This document shows, piece by piece, positions 1-8,500 of a stretch of 48,773 nucleotides of DNA. The position numbers and the translations under genes were made by a program. How positions within the stretch are numbered: position 1 is the first letter of the stretch; each line of letters opens with the position of its first letter. The notes under the pieces are model-generated. The model did no database searches and was not told the origin of the DNA. It saw nothing but the letters and a program-made list of their open reading frames with translations. The stretch is taken from contig DDTL01000036.1 of assembly GCA_002344345.1 (NCBI GenBank), forward strand, positions 1-48,773. The letters run 5' to 3'. This stretch comes from Saprospiraceae bacterium UBA2365. GTDB taxonomy: Bacteria > Bacteroidota > Bacteroidia > Chitinophagales > Saprospiraceae.

Positions 1-415
1 TATTCAGAAAAAGAGAGCAATTGAAATTTTGTTTGGATGATTCCGAGGTGATGAAATGCTGAAAATAATACAAAGAATTGATAATCAATTATATAAGCTG
101 TGTGAAATTCTATTAATAATTAATATTGGCTTTATGGGATATAGTTATGAGTTTCAGCATATTAATTTAAGAAAAGATGCATCCCTTTTGAAGTGATTTT
201 ATTTTGGACAGTTTGAACACGTACAGTCTTTATTTTTTTCAAAAAAAGAAGATATTTTTTTCTTTTTTCAATTTTAATAGTACTTTTGCATTCGCTTTGA
301 AATAAAGATTTCTAAATTTTGACTTTATAGTACAAAAAACTATGGTAAATAATCAGTTTTTATACTGTTTGTCAAATGTGGATTGAAAAAATTTTAGAAA
401 AGGATATGTGATAAT
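1..415. other. Left-edge intergenic region before the tRNA cluster
   Basis: No gene can be supported here. In frame 2 the first codons are open up to a TGA at 38-40 and could be the 3' end of a gene cut by the window edge, but they are too few to identify. A 46-codon ATG frame at 56-196 (hydrophobic centre) is possible but unsupported. The region 230-265 is a run of A and T tracts able to fold into a weak hairpin. A Bacteroidota -7 box lies at 281-288. Confidence 0.6.
281..288 (+). promoter_or_regulatory. Candidate -7 box for the tRNA-tuf operon
   Basis: The octamer TACTTTTG matches the Bacteroidota sigma-A -7 consensus TAnnTTTG. No good -33 TTG is visible at about 20 nt upstream, where the sequence is only T-rich, so the call rests on the -7 box and its position about 130 nt before the first tRNA. 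Confidence 0.4.
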
Positions 416-488
416 GCCAATGTAGCTCAGTTGGTAGAGCAGCTGATTTGTAATCAGCTGGTCGGGGGTTCGAGTCCCTCCATTGGCT
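416..488 (+). tRNA. tRNA-Thr (anticodon TGT)
   Basis: The acceptor stem GCCAATG pairs with CATTGGC at 481-487. A D arm, an anticodon stem GCTGA/TCAGC with loop TTTGTAA, and a TTCGAGT T loop are all present. The anticodon TGT reads ACA. CCA is not encoded. It is the first gene of a four-tRNA run ahead of tuf, a common arrangement in Bacteroidota. Confidence 0.96.
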
Positions 489-514
489 CACTCTTTCACA
501 AAAATTCTTTATAT

Positions 515-600
515 GGGGGTGCGCCGAAGTGGGAGAGACGGGGCAGACTGTAAATCTGTTGCTTTTAGCTGAATAGGTTCGAATCCTATCACCCCCACCA
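515..600 (+). tRNA. tRNA-Tyr (anticodon GTA)
   Basis: The acceptor stem GGGGGTG pairs with CACCCCC (590-596). There is a long variable arm, as in bacterial tRNA-Tyr (class II), an anticodon stem around CTGTAAA with anticodon GTA, and an encoded 3' CCA at 598-600. It follows tRNA-Thr by 26 nt, so the two are surely cotranscribed. Confidence 0.96.
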
Positions 601-609
601 GGAGAAAGG

Positions 610-745
610 GTGTGTGTTTGGGTGTGAGTGTGAGTGTGTTTTGAGTGTGTTTTGAGTGTGTTTTGAGCGTGAGTGTGAGTGTGTTTTGAGTGTGTTTTGA
701 GTGGGTGTGAGTGTGAGTGTTTTTCGAGTGAGTGTGAAGTTGAGG
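610..745. repeat. GTGTGAG-rich minisatellite between two tRNA genes
   Basis: A short tandem repeat whose clearest unit is the 11-mer GAGTGTGTTTT, repeated with variants, mixed with GTGTGA runs. Almost no C occurs on the plus strand. It fills the spacer between tRNA-Tyr and tRNA-Gly, so it is expected to be transcribed and removed during tRNA processing. On the minus strand it gives a meaningless His/Thr-rich frame. Confidence 0.85.
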
Positions 746-829
746 GGGTAGATGGAACGTGAGAAAGAATTTTTGAATACTCAGACTCCTGAAAATTAGT
801 ATGATAGCACACCTTTATTTAACTTTTCT

Positions 830-902
830 GCGGGCGTAGCTCAGTTGGTAGAGCATCAGCCTTCCAAGCTGAGGGTCGAGGGTTCGAGTCTCTTCGCCCG
901 CT
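830..902 (+). tRNA. tRNA-Gly (anticodon TCC)
   Basis: The acceptor stem GCGGGCG pairs with CGCCCGC (895-901). The anticodon stem TCAGC/GCTGA encloses loop CTTCCAA with anticodon TCC, and the T loop is standard. CCA is not encoded. A T8 run follows directly, but another tRNA and tuf lie downstream, so it may be only a processing or partial termination site. Confidence 0.95.
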
Positions 903-938
903 CTTTTTTTTAACCCTTAGTTTACAATCAAGCATATT

Positions 939-1010
<72 letters not shown>

Positions 1011-1060
1011 CAGCATTTGGTATATATTTTATAATATTTAGTTTAGAAAAAACATTTAAA

Positions 1061-2257
1061 ATGGCTAAAGAAACTTTTGACAGGTCAAAACCGCACGTAA
1101 ACATTGGTACAATCGGTCACGTGGACCACGGTAAGACAACTTTGACTGCTGCTATAACATACATTCTGGCAGAAGAAGGATTGGCTACAAAAACTGATTA
1201 TGATTCAATCGATGCCGCTCCTGAAGAAAAAGAGAGAGGTATTACGATTAATACTGCACACATTGAATATCAAACGCACAAGCGTCACTACGCCCACGTA
1301 GATTGTCCTGGTCACGCCGACTATGTTAAAAACATGGTTACTGGTGCTGCTCAGATGGACGGTGCTATTCTGGTAGTAGCTGCTACTGACGGACCTATGC
1401 CTCAAACAAGAGAGCACATCTTGTTGGCAAGACAGGTTGGTGTGCCAAAGATCGTTGTTTATATGAACAAAGTGGACTTGGTTGATGATGAAGAAATGCT
1501 CGAACTTGTTGATATGGAGGTTAGGGAATTGCTTGATCAGTATGAATTTGACGGAATGAACGCTCCGGTTATCAAAGGATCTGCGTTGAAAGCACTGGAA
1601 GGAAATCCACAGGATGTTCAATCTATCAAAGATCTGATGGAGGCATGTGATAATTATATTCCTGAGCCTTTGAGAGAAGTTGACAAACCTTTCCTTATGC
1701 CTGTTGAAGACGTTTTCTCTATCACAGGAAGGGGCACTGTTGCTACAGGAAGAATTGAAAGAGGTGTGATTAAAGTTGGTGAGCCGGTTGAGATCGTCGG
1801 TATGATGAAAGAAGGTGCAAAACCAATAAAATCTACCTGTACAGGAGTTGAAATGTTCAGGAAATTATTAGACAGAGGTGAAGCTGGTGATAATGCCGGT
1901 ATCCTATTGAGAGGTGTTGATAAAGATGATATCTGCAGAGGTATGGTAATCATCGCTCCAGGATCAGTTAATCCTCATAGAAAATTCAAATGTGAGGTCT
2001 ATGTACTGAGCAAAGATGAAGGTGGCAGACATACACCATTTTTCAATGGTTACCGTCCACAGTTCTATTTCAGAACAACTGACGTAACGGGAGATATCAA
2101 ACTTCCACCGAATGTTGAAATGGTAATGCCAGGGGACAACATTTCCATTGAAGTTGAATTGATTGACAAAATCGCAATGGAAAAAGGTTTAAGGTTTGCT
2201 ATCAGAGAAGGTGGTAGAACTGTAGGTGCAGGTCAGGTAACTGAGATTCTTGACTAA
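1061..2257 (+). CDS. tuf: Elongation factor Tu
   Basis: EF-Tu is the GTPase that delivers aminoacyl-tRNA to the ribosomal A site. The 398-residue protein is of normal length. Its GTP-binding P loop GHVDHGKT is at residues 19-26, followed by switch II DCPGHADYV and the guanine-specificity NKVD. Domains 2 and 3 follow, with the family-typical end GRTVGAGQVTEI. The ATG at 1061 is the only plausible start and gives the conserved N-terminus MAKETFDRSKPHVNIGTIGH. It sits between tRNA-Thr and tRNA-Trp. A hairpin at 2293-2324 follows it. Confidence 0.99.
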   Translation: MAKETFDRSKPHVNIGTIGHVDHGKTTLTAAITYILAEEGLATKTDYDSIDAAPEEKERGITINTAHIEYQTHKRHYAHVDCPGHADYVKNMVTGAAQMDGAILVVAATDGPMPQTREHILLARQVGVPKIVVYMNKVDLVDDEEMLELVDMEVRELLDQYEFDGMNAPVIKGSALKALEGNPQDVQSIKDLMEACDNYIPEPLREVDKPFLMPVEDVFSITGRGTVATGRIERGVIKVGEPVEIVGMMKEGAKPIKSTCTGVEMFRKLLDRGEAGDNAGILLRGVDKDDICRGMVIIAPGSVNPHRKFKCEVYVLSKDEGGRHTPFFNGYRPQFYFRTTDVTGDIKLPPNVEMVMPGDNISIEVELIDKIAMEKGLRFAIREGGRTVGAGQVTEILD

Positions 2258-2292
2258 TAGCAAATAGTATTATTTATAAAATATATGCTAAG

Positions 2293-2325
2293 AATTGAGC
2301 ACCTTTTAACAAGGGTGCTCAATTT
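2293..2325 (+). terminator. Hairpin after tuf, likely terminator or processing site
   Basis: Two perfect 11-nt arms, AATTGAGCACC (2293-2303) and GGTGCTCAATT (2314-2324), enclose a 10-nt loop. Only a short T run follows, so termination may be partial. It lies between tuf and tRNA-Trp and could set the ratio of EF-Tu mRNA to the downstream secE-nusG-ribosomal transcript. Confidence 0.6.
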
Positions 2326-2347
2326 GTAGCTTATAATAAATAGATTT

Positions 2348-2420
2348 ACGGGCATAGCTCAACTGGTAGAGTGACGGTCTCCAAAACCGTAGGCTGAGGG
2401 TTCAAGTCCTTCTGCCCGTG
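2348..2420 (+). tRNA. tRNA-Trp (anticodon CCA)
   Basis: The acceptor stem ACGGGCA pairs with TGCCCGT (2413-2419). The anticodon stem ACGGT/ACCGT encloses loop CTCCAAA with anticodon CCA. Discriminator G is as expected for tRNA-Trp. The order tRNA-Trp, secE, nusG is widely conserved in bacteria. Confidence 0.96.
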
Positions 2421-2434
2421 CAAAGTTGATTAAC

Positions 2435-2623
2435 ATGAACAGTATTATTTTATACATTAAAGAAAGTTATAACGAACTGATACACAAGGTTACCTGGTCT
2501 TCACTACCAGAGTTGCTGGAAAGTACGAGGGTGGTTATTATTGGAACAGTTATCTTCTCGATCATCGTATTGCTTGCTGATATATTTTCAAAATTCCTTA
2601 CCACAACCATTTATCATTTGTAA
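2435..2623 (+). CDS. secE: Preprotein translocase subunit SecE
   Basis: SecE is the small membrane subunit that clamps SecY in the Sec translocon. This is the short single-helix form of 62 residues: an amphipathic helix with the family motif KESYNELIHKVTWSS, then one transmembrane helix (roughly residues 35-56). I choose ATG at 2435, giving MNSIILYIKESYNEL; a TTG three codons earlier (2426) is in frame but gives an atypical N-terminus. The gene begins 14 nt after tRNA-Trp and is followed after 16 nt by nusG. Confidence 0.93.
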   Translation: MNSIILYIKESYNELIHKVTWSSLPELLESTRVVIIGTVIFSIIVLLADIFSKFLTTTIYHL

Positions 2624-2639
2624 TATTAAAACCGGTTGA

Positions 2640-3185
2640 ATGACTAAGGAAATGAAATGGTTCTCTTTAAGAGTAATCAGTGGAAAAGAGAAAAGCATTA
2701 AAGAACGTATTGAACTGGAAATTGAACGTTCCGGTTGGAATGATATCGTTGGTCAGATAATTGTGCCATCTGAAAAAGTGTATAAGATCAGGAATGGTAA
2801 AAAAGTAATCCTGGAAAGAAATATACTTCCTGGTTACATTCTGGTAGAAGCAGATGAGAACAGATTAAAAGGCGAAGTTCTGCGTGCTATTTCCAATCTT
2901 CCGAATGTCATGCATTTCCTTGGGAAAAATGATCCGATTCCGATGAACAGGAATGAAGCCAACAGAATGCTGGGAATTGCTGATGATTCCAAGGATGTAG
3001 GGGAGGCATTGATAGATCCGTTTATCATAGGAGAATCTGTCAAGATAACTGATGGACCTTTTACAGGTTTTGTCGGAGAGATACAGGAGATTAACGATGA
3101 GAAGAAAAAATTAAAAATTGTTGTAAAGATATTTGGCAGAGGAACTGAAGTCGAATTGAATTATATGCAAGTTGAAAAACAATAG
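2640..3185 (+). CDS. nusG: Transcription termination/antitermination factor NusG
   Basis: NusG binds RNA polymerase and Rho or ribosomal protein S10, coupling transcription to translation. The 181-residue protein has the N-terminal NGN domain (MKWFSLRVISGKEKSIKERI, then PGYILVEAD) and a C-terminal KOW domain (DGPFTGFVGEIQEIN). A second ATG at 2652 (MKWFSL) is an equally plausible start. It lies between secE and rplK, the normal position. Confidence 0.97.
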   Translation: MTKEMKWFSLRVISGKEKSIKERIELEIERSGWNDIVGQIIVPSEKVYKIRNGKKVILERNILPGYILVEADENRLKGEVLRAISNLPNVMHFLGKNDPIPMNRNEANRMLGIADDSKDVGEALIDPFIIGESVKITDGPFTGFVGEIQEINDEKKKLKIVVKIFGRGTEVELNYMQVEKQ

Positions 3186-3208
3186 AGAATACTGAAAATT
3201 GATGAAAA

Positions 3209-3655
3209 ATGGCAAAAGTAGTCGAAGTTTATATTAAGTTACAAGTCAAAGGCGGACAAGCAAATCCAGCGCCACCTATCGGCCCTGCATTGGGTTCCAA
3301 AGGTGTGAATATCATGGAATTTTGCAAAAGATTCAATGCTGCGACTCAGGAATCAATGGGAAAAGTCTTGCCTGTTGTCATATCTGTGTATAAAGATAAA
3401 TCTTTTGATTTTGAAATCAAGACCTCACCTGCTGCTGTGCAGTTGATGGATCTTGCAAAAATCAAAAAAGGAAGTGCTGTACCGAACAGGGATAAAGTAG
3501 GAAAAGTAACCTGGGATCAGGTAAAAGACATAGCTCAGGATAAAATGGCAGATTTAAATGCATTCACACTAGAATCTGCTATGAAAATGGTTGCGGGAAC
3601 TGCAAGAAGTATGGGGTTAGTAGTAACCGGAAAAGCTCCATGGGCTGAGAATTAA
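3209..3655 (+). CDS. rplK: 50S ribosomal protein L11
   Basis: L11 forms the GTPase-associated centre with 23S rRNA helices 43/44. The 148-residue length is close to the usual 141-147. The N-terminal domain carries the signature QVKGGQANPAPPIGPALGSK with its proline-rich helix (thiostrepton region), and the C-terminal rRNA-binding domain ends with ARSMGLVVTG. It starts 23 nt after nusG and precedes rplA, as in most bacteria. Confidence 0.99.
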   Translation: MAKVVEVYIKLQVKGGQANPAPPIGPALGSKGVNIMEFCKRFNAATQESMGKVLPVVISVYKDKSFDFEIKTSPAAVQLMDLAKIKKGSAVPNRDKVGKVTWDQVKDIAQDKMADLNAFTLESAMKMVAGTARSMGLVVTGKAPWAEN

Positions 3656-3678
3656 TTTAGTTTAACATTGGTAGGGAG

Positions 3679-3698
3679 TACTATTTTTTTGAATAGTA
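3679..3698 (+). promoter_or_regulatory. Hairpin in the rplK-rplA gap
   Basis: TACTATT and AATAGTA form a 7-bp stem around a T-rich loop in the unusually long (68 nt) gap between rplK and rplA. It could be an mRNA control or processing element. No match to a known L1 or L10 target can be shown by eye. Confidence 0.35.
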
Positions 3699-3723
3699 TG
3701 TTAATACCTCAAAATTTTTTGTA

Positions 3724-4419
3724 ATGGCAAAATTAACAAAAAAAATGAAAGTTGCCGTTGCTAAAGTTGACTCCACCAGACAATATGGATTAAACGAAGC
3801 AATGGATTTGGTAAAAGAGGCAAATGTTGCCCGATTTGATGCCTCTGTAGATATTCACATCAATTTGGGCGTTGACCCCAGAAAAGCTGATCAGGCTTTA
3901 CGGGGAACGGTGGTACTGCCTCACGGTACCGGTAAAACAAAACGAGTGCTCGTTTTCTGTACACCTGATAAAGAGCAGGAAGCAATTGCTGCTGGTGCTG
4001 ATTTCGCAGGACTTGATGAATACATCCAGAAAGTTACAGATGGCTGGTTGGATTTCGATGTTATAGTAGCGATGCCAAGTGTGATGGCTCAGATTGGGAA
4101 GCTTGGTCGTGTTTTAGGTCCGCGTGGTTTGATGCCGAACCCTAAAAGTGGAACGGTTACGATGGATGTAGGTCAGGCAGTAACTGAAGTGAAAGGTGGT
4201 AAGGTAGCATTCCGTGTTGATAAATACGGTATTGTGCATTCACCTATCGGCAGAATTTCTTTCTCTCAGGAAAAACTGACACAGAATGCCAAAGAAATTG
4301 TTACAACTTTGATCAGGATGAAACCATCAACAGTGAAAGGTACTTATCTGAGGTCTGTATCAGTAGCTAGTTCGATGAGTCCCGGAGTTAAAATCGATAC
4401 AAAAGAGTTTATTAGGTGA
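3724..4419 (+). CDS. rplA: 50S ribosomal protein L1
   Basis: L1 forms the mobile L1 stalk that guides deacylated tRNA from the E site and in many bacteria represses its own mRNA. The 231 residues match the family. Characteristic stretches are VDIHINLGVDPRKADQ, LRGTVVLPHGTGK and the signature LGRVLGPRGLMPNPKSGTV. Translation starts at ATG 3724, after a 68-nt gap with a hairpin. Only 18 nt separate its end from rplJ. Confidence 0.99.
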   Translation: MAKLTKKMKVAVAKVDSTRQYGLNEAMDLVKEANVARFDASVDIHINLGVDPRKADQALRGTVVLPHGTGKTKRVLVFCTPDKEQEAIAAGADFAGLDEYIQKVTDGWLDFDVIVAMPSVMAQIGKLGRVLGPRGLMPNPKSGTVTMDVGQAVTEVKGGKVAFRVDKYGIVHSPIGRISFSQEKLTQNAKEIVTTLIRMKPSTVKGTYLRSVSVASSMSPGVKIDTKEFIR

Positions 4420-4437
4420 TATTAAAATTGGATAATA

Positions 4438-4965
4438 ATGAAAAGAGATGATAAATTACAGGTAATAGAATCCCTGTCTGAGAAATTTTCACAAAGCGAT
4501 TACATTTATTTTACTGATTTTATTTCACTTACTGTTGCTCAAATGAATCAGTTTCGAAGGATTTGTTTCAATAATAACGTTGAGATTAAAGTTGTAAAAA
4601 ATACACTGATTCAAAAAGCACTGGAAAAAAGTGCAGATAAAAAAGGGTTTGAACCGCTTTATGAAGCATTAAAAGGTTCTACTGCAATCATGTTTGCAGA
4701 AAGTGCCAATCTTCCTGCTAAATTGCTCAGTGATTTCAGGAAGGAAAATGAAAAGCCGCTTTTGAAAGCAGCTTACATAGACAGTGCTGTTTATTTTGGC
4801 GATGATCAGTTGGATACATTGAAATCACTGAAGTCAAAGCAGGAACTGATCGGAGATATTATATTAATTTTACAAACACCTGCCAAGAGTGTTATTGGTA
4901 CCCTCAATTCAGGAGGACAAACATTGGCTGGTTTGGTTAAAGCTCTTGAAGAGAGGGCATCATAA
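4438..4965 (+). CDS. rplJ: 50S ribosomal protein L10
   Basis: L10 anchors the L7/L12 dimers to the ribosome stalk base. The protein has 175 residues. The N-terminal rRNA-binding part (YIYFTDFISLTVAQMNQFRR, VVKNTLIQKAL) is followed by a C-terminal helix for L7/L12 binding (QTLAGLVKALEERAS). It starts 18 nt after rplA, too close for the long leader that carries the L10-L12 control site in Escherichia coli. Confidence 0.97.
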   Translation: MKRDDKLQVIESLSEKFSQSDYIYFTDFISLTVAQMNQFRRICFNNNVEIKVVKNTLIQKALEKSADKKGFEPLYEALKGSTAIMFAESANLPAKLLSDFRKENEKPLLKAAYIDSAVYFGDDQLDTLKSLKSKQELIGDIILILQTPAKSVIGTLNSGGQTLAGLVKALEERAS

Positions 4966-5032
4966 ATGTAGGCTTCCAAGCGAGATACGCATTTAGATAA
5001 ATATTTTTATTTAAAATTTAAAATGCATTAAA

Positions 5033-5416
5033 ATGGCAGATTTAAAATCATTTGCAGAACAGTTGGTGAACTTGACTGTTAAAGAAGTTCAGGAATTAGC
5101 ACAAATATTGAAAGACGAGTATGGAATTGAACCAGCTGCTGCAGCTGTAGCTGTTGCTGCAGGACCTGCCGGAGGCGGAGATGCTGCTCCTGCTGAAGTT
5201 GAAAAAACTGAATTTGATATTTTGTTGCAATCAGCCGGTGCTGCAAAATTGCAAGTTGTTAAAGAGGTAAAAACTCTGTTGAATGTTGGTTTGAAAGAAG
5301 CAAAAGATATGGTTGATGGTGCTCCTGGTGTAATTAAGCAAGCTGCTCCTAAGGCAGAAGCTGAAAGCATCAAAGCAGCACTGGAAGCAGCAGGTGCTAC
5401 AGTTGAATTGAAATAA
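5033..5416 (+). CDS. rplL: 50S ribosomal protein L7/L12
   Basis: L7/L12 is the multicopy flexible stalk protein that recruits translational GTPases. The 127 residues comprise an N-terminal dimerisation domain, an Ala/Gly/Pro-rich hinge (about residues 36-58) and a C-terminal domain with the conserved KLQVVKEVKTLLNVGLKEAK. It starts 67 nt after rplJ. Between its stop and rpoB there is a terminator-like hairpin. Confidence 0.98.
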   Translation: MADLKSFAEQLVNLTVKEVQELAQILKDEYGIEPAAAAVAVAAGPAGGGDAAPAEVEKTEFDILLQSAGAAKLQVVKEVKTLLNVGLKEAKDMVDGAPGVIKQAAPKAEAESIKAALEAAGATVELK

Positions 5417-5471
5417 AATCCTGTACGCTTTGATGCAAATTTCTTTTTTGCTAACATATTAAGAAGTATGT

Positions 5472-5517
5472 AGCCTGGTTTGTATGTTTATGCAAACCGG
5501 GCTTTTGCTGTTTTTTT
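5472..5517 (+). terminator. Attenuator-like hairpin between rplL and rpoB
   Basis: AGCCTGGTTTG (5472-5482) pairs with CAAACCGGGCT (5493-5503) over 11 bp including one G-U pair, with a 10-nt loop. It is followed by TTTT and then a T7 run at 5511-5517. This has the form of an intrinsic terminator but lies inside the operon, where enteric bacteria also have a partial terminator that lowers rpoBC expression relative to ribosomal proteins. Confidence 0.75.
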
Positions 5518-5572
5518 GCCTGATCATTACCCTAAGCGAGCTTATTTATATTGAAATAATAAATTATCGAGC

Positions 5573-8500
5573 ATGCCTTTTACTGAATCTATAGCCACTC
5601 ACGGCAACAATAGAGTAAACTTTGGTAAGATTAAATTACCAGCTTATTACCCTGATTTATTAGCTATTCAACTCGACTCTTTTCAAGAGTTTTTTCAAAT
5701 TGAAACCGCGCCGGAAAACAGACATCTTGAAGGTTTACATAAAGTGTTTAAAGAGCACTTTCCTGTTTCAGATGCCAGAAATATCTTTTTGTTGGAATTT
5801 ATCGATTACCAAATTGATTTTCCAAGGTATTCAATTGCAGAATGTATGGAAAGAGGTCTCACCTACAGCGTTTCGCTAAGGGCTAAAATGAGATTATCCT
5901 GCAATGATGAAGAACATATTGATTTTGAAACAGTTGAGCAGGATGTATTTTTGGGGAATATTCCTTATATGACGCCTAAGGGATCATTTGTGATAAATGG
6001 TGCTGAACGCGTAATCGTGTCACAACTACATCGTTCACCTGGCGTATTTTTCAGCCAGACTTACCATCCAAACGGTACAAAGATATATTCTGCCCGTGTG
6101 ATTCCATTCAGGGGTGCATGGATGGAATTTACTACAGATATCAATATGGTCATGTACGCTTACATTGACCGGAAAAAGAAATTGCCTGTAACTACATTAC
6201 TGCGCGCCATCGGCTACGATTCCGACAAAGAGATATTGGATATTTTCCAACTGGTGGAAGAAGTACCTTTGAAGAGCAAAGAGTATGCTTCAGATGTATT
6301 AGGAAGAAAACTTGCAGCTCGGGTACTTAAGAAGTGGACTGAAGATTTCGTGGATGAAGATACAGGAGAATTGGTGTCCATTGAAAGAAATGAGATCATA
6401 CTAGACAGAGACGTCGTCATAGATGAGGAAAATATCAAACTGATCCACTCATCCGGTGTTGACCATGTGATTTTGCAGAGAGAAGACCTTGAAATAGATT
6501 ACTCTGTTATTTACAATACACTTCAGAAAGATCCTGCGTCATCAGAACTTGAGGCCGTTGCTCAGATATACAGACAATTGCGGGGAGCAGAACCACCGGA
6601 TGAAGAGACAGCCAGAGGGATCATCGATAAAATGTTTTTCTCTGAGTCGAGATATGATCTCGGAGAAGTGGGCAGATATAAAATCAATTCCAAACTGGCT
6701 ATTGATGTGGATAAAAACCTGCATGTGCTTTGTAAGGAAGATTTTATAGAAATTATTAAATACCTCATCAACCTGATCAACCAGAATGCTGAGTTGGATG
6801 ATATTGATCATCTTGGAAACAGAAGGGTCAGGACTGTTGGAGAACAACTTTACGGACAATTCAGTATTGGTCTGGCAAGATTGGCAAGGACGATCAGGGA
6901 AAGAATGAACGTCAGAGATAATGAAGTGTTTACACCGGTTGACCTGGTAAATGCACGTACATTATCCTCTGTGATCAATTCATTTTTTGGAACAAGTCAG
7001 CTTTCACAGTTTTTGGATCAAACCAATCCCCTGGCTGAAATCACTCACAAACGAAGGATTTCCGCTCTCGGACCTGGTGGTTTGTCCAGGGAAAGAGCCG
7101 GATTTGAAGTCAGGGACGTTCACTATTCACACTATGGTCGGCTTTGCACCATTGAAACGCCTGAAGGACCTAACATTGGTTTGATTTCATCATTGGCAGT
7201 GCATGCCAAAGTAAATTCAATGGGCTTTCTTGAAACTCCGTACAGAGAAGTTAATGAAGGAAAAGTGGATCTGACCAAAGGTGTCGTTTATTTGTCTGCA
7301 TCAGGAGAGGATTACCTGAAAATTGCCCAAGCCAATACACCTATTGATGAAAAAGGAGCTTTCGCCACAGACAGGGTGAAATCAAGGGAACACGGAGAAT
7401 TTCCTGTCCTTATACCGGAAGAAGTTGAATATATTGATATTGCACCGAACCAAATCGTGGGTGTGTCAGCTTCATTGATCCCATTTTTGGAAAATGATGA
7501 CGCTAACCGTGCTTTGATGGGGTCCAATATGCAGCGGCAGGCTGTTCCATTGATCAGACCTCACTCACCCATCGTCGGAACCGGGATTGAAAAAACTGTT
7601 GCACAGGATTCCAGGATATTGATCAACTCTGAAGGAAATGGAGTCGTTCAATATGTTGATTCCAACCTGATCAGAATCATGTATGACAGAACTCCTGAAG
7701 AAGAAATGGTCAGCATAGAAAGCAATATTAAAGATTATAAGCTGATCAAATTCCTCAGAACCAATCAGGGTACATGCATCAATTTAAAACCTTTGGTCAG
7801 AAAAGGCGACCGGGTAGTGAAAGGGCAATTGCTTTGTGATGGTTATGCAACAGAAAAGGGCGAACTCGCTCTGGGTCAAAACCTGATGGTGGCATTTATG
7901 CCATGGAAAGGTTATAATTTTGAGGATGCAATCGTGATCTCTGAAAGAGTGGTTCAGGAAGATATTTTCACCTCTATTCATATTGAGAGTTTTGAACTTG
8001 AAGTCAGGGATATCAAATTAGGTGAAGAAGAATTGACCAATGATATTCCAAACGTCAGTGAAGAAGCAACCAAAGATCTGAGCGAAGATGGTATTATCAG
8101 GATTGGAGCCTGGGTAAAAGAAGGTGATATTCTGATCGGTAAGATCACACCTAAGGGTGAATCGGATCCAACACCTGAAGAAAAGCTTCTGCGTGCAATT
8201 TTCGGGGACAAAGCAGGCGATGTGAAAGATGCATCCCTCAAAGCACCTCCTGCAACTGAAGGTGTGATCATTGGAAGACAACTTTTTGAAAGATCAAAAA
8301 AAGACAAATTTCAGAAAGTCAAGGAAAAAGATCAATTGACGGATCTGGAAGACAGCCATGCAGTGGAAATGAATGAATTGAAAACATTGCTGGTGGATAA
8401 AATGATGTCTCTCCTGGATGACAAAGTCAGTGAAGAGATCAAAAATATTTTTGGCGAGGTTCTGATCCCGAAAGGATCTAAGTTTAATAGAAAACTTTTC

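Noticed and set aside
56..196. 46-codon plus-strand ATG frame near the left edge
   Set aside because: Plausible but short, with no conserved motif, ribosome-binding site or neighbour support; it may be a chance frame in AT-rich DNA.
372..812. 146-codon minus-strand open frame rich in His and Thr
   Set aside because: It runs antisense through two tRNA genes and the GTGTGAG minisatellite; its composition is explained by them, and no coding gene would have this layout.
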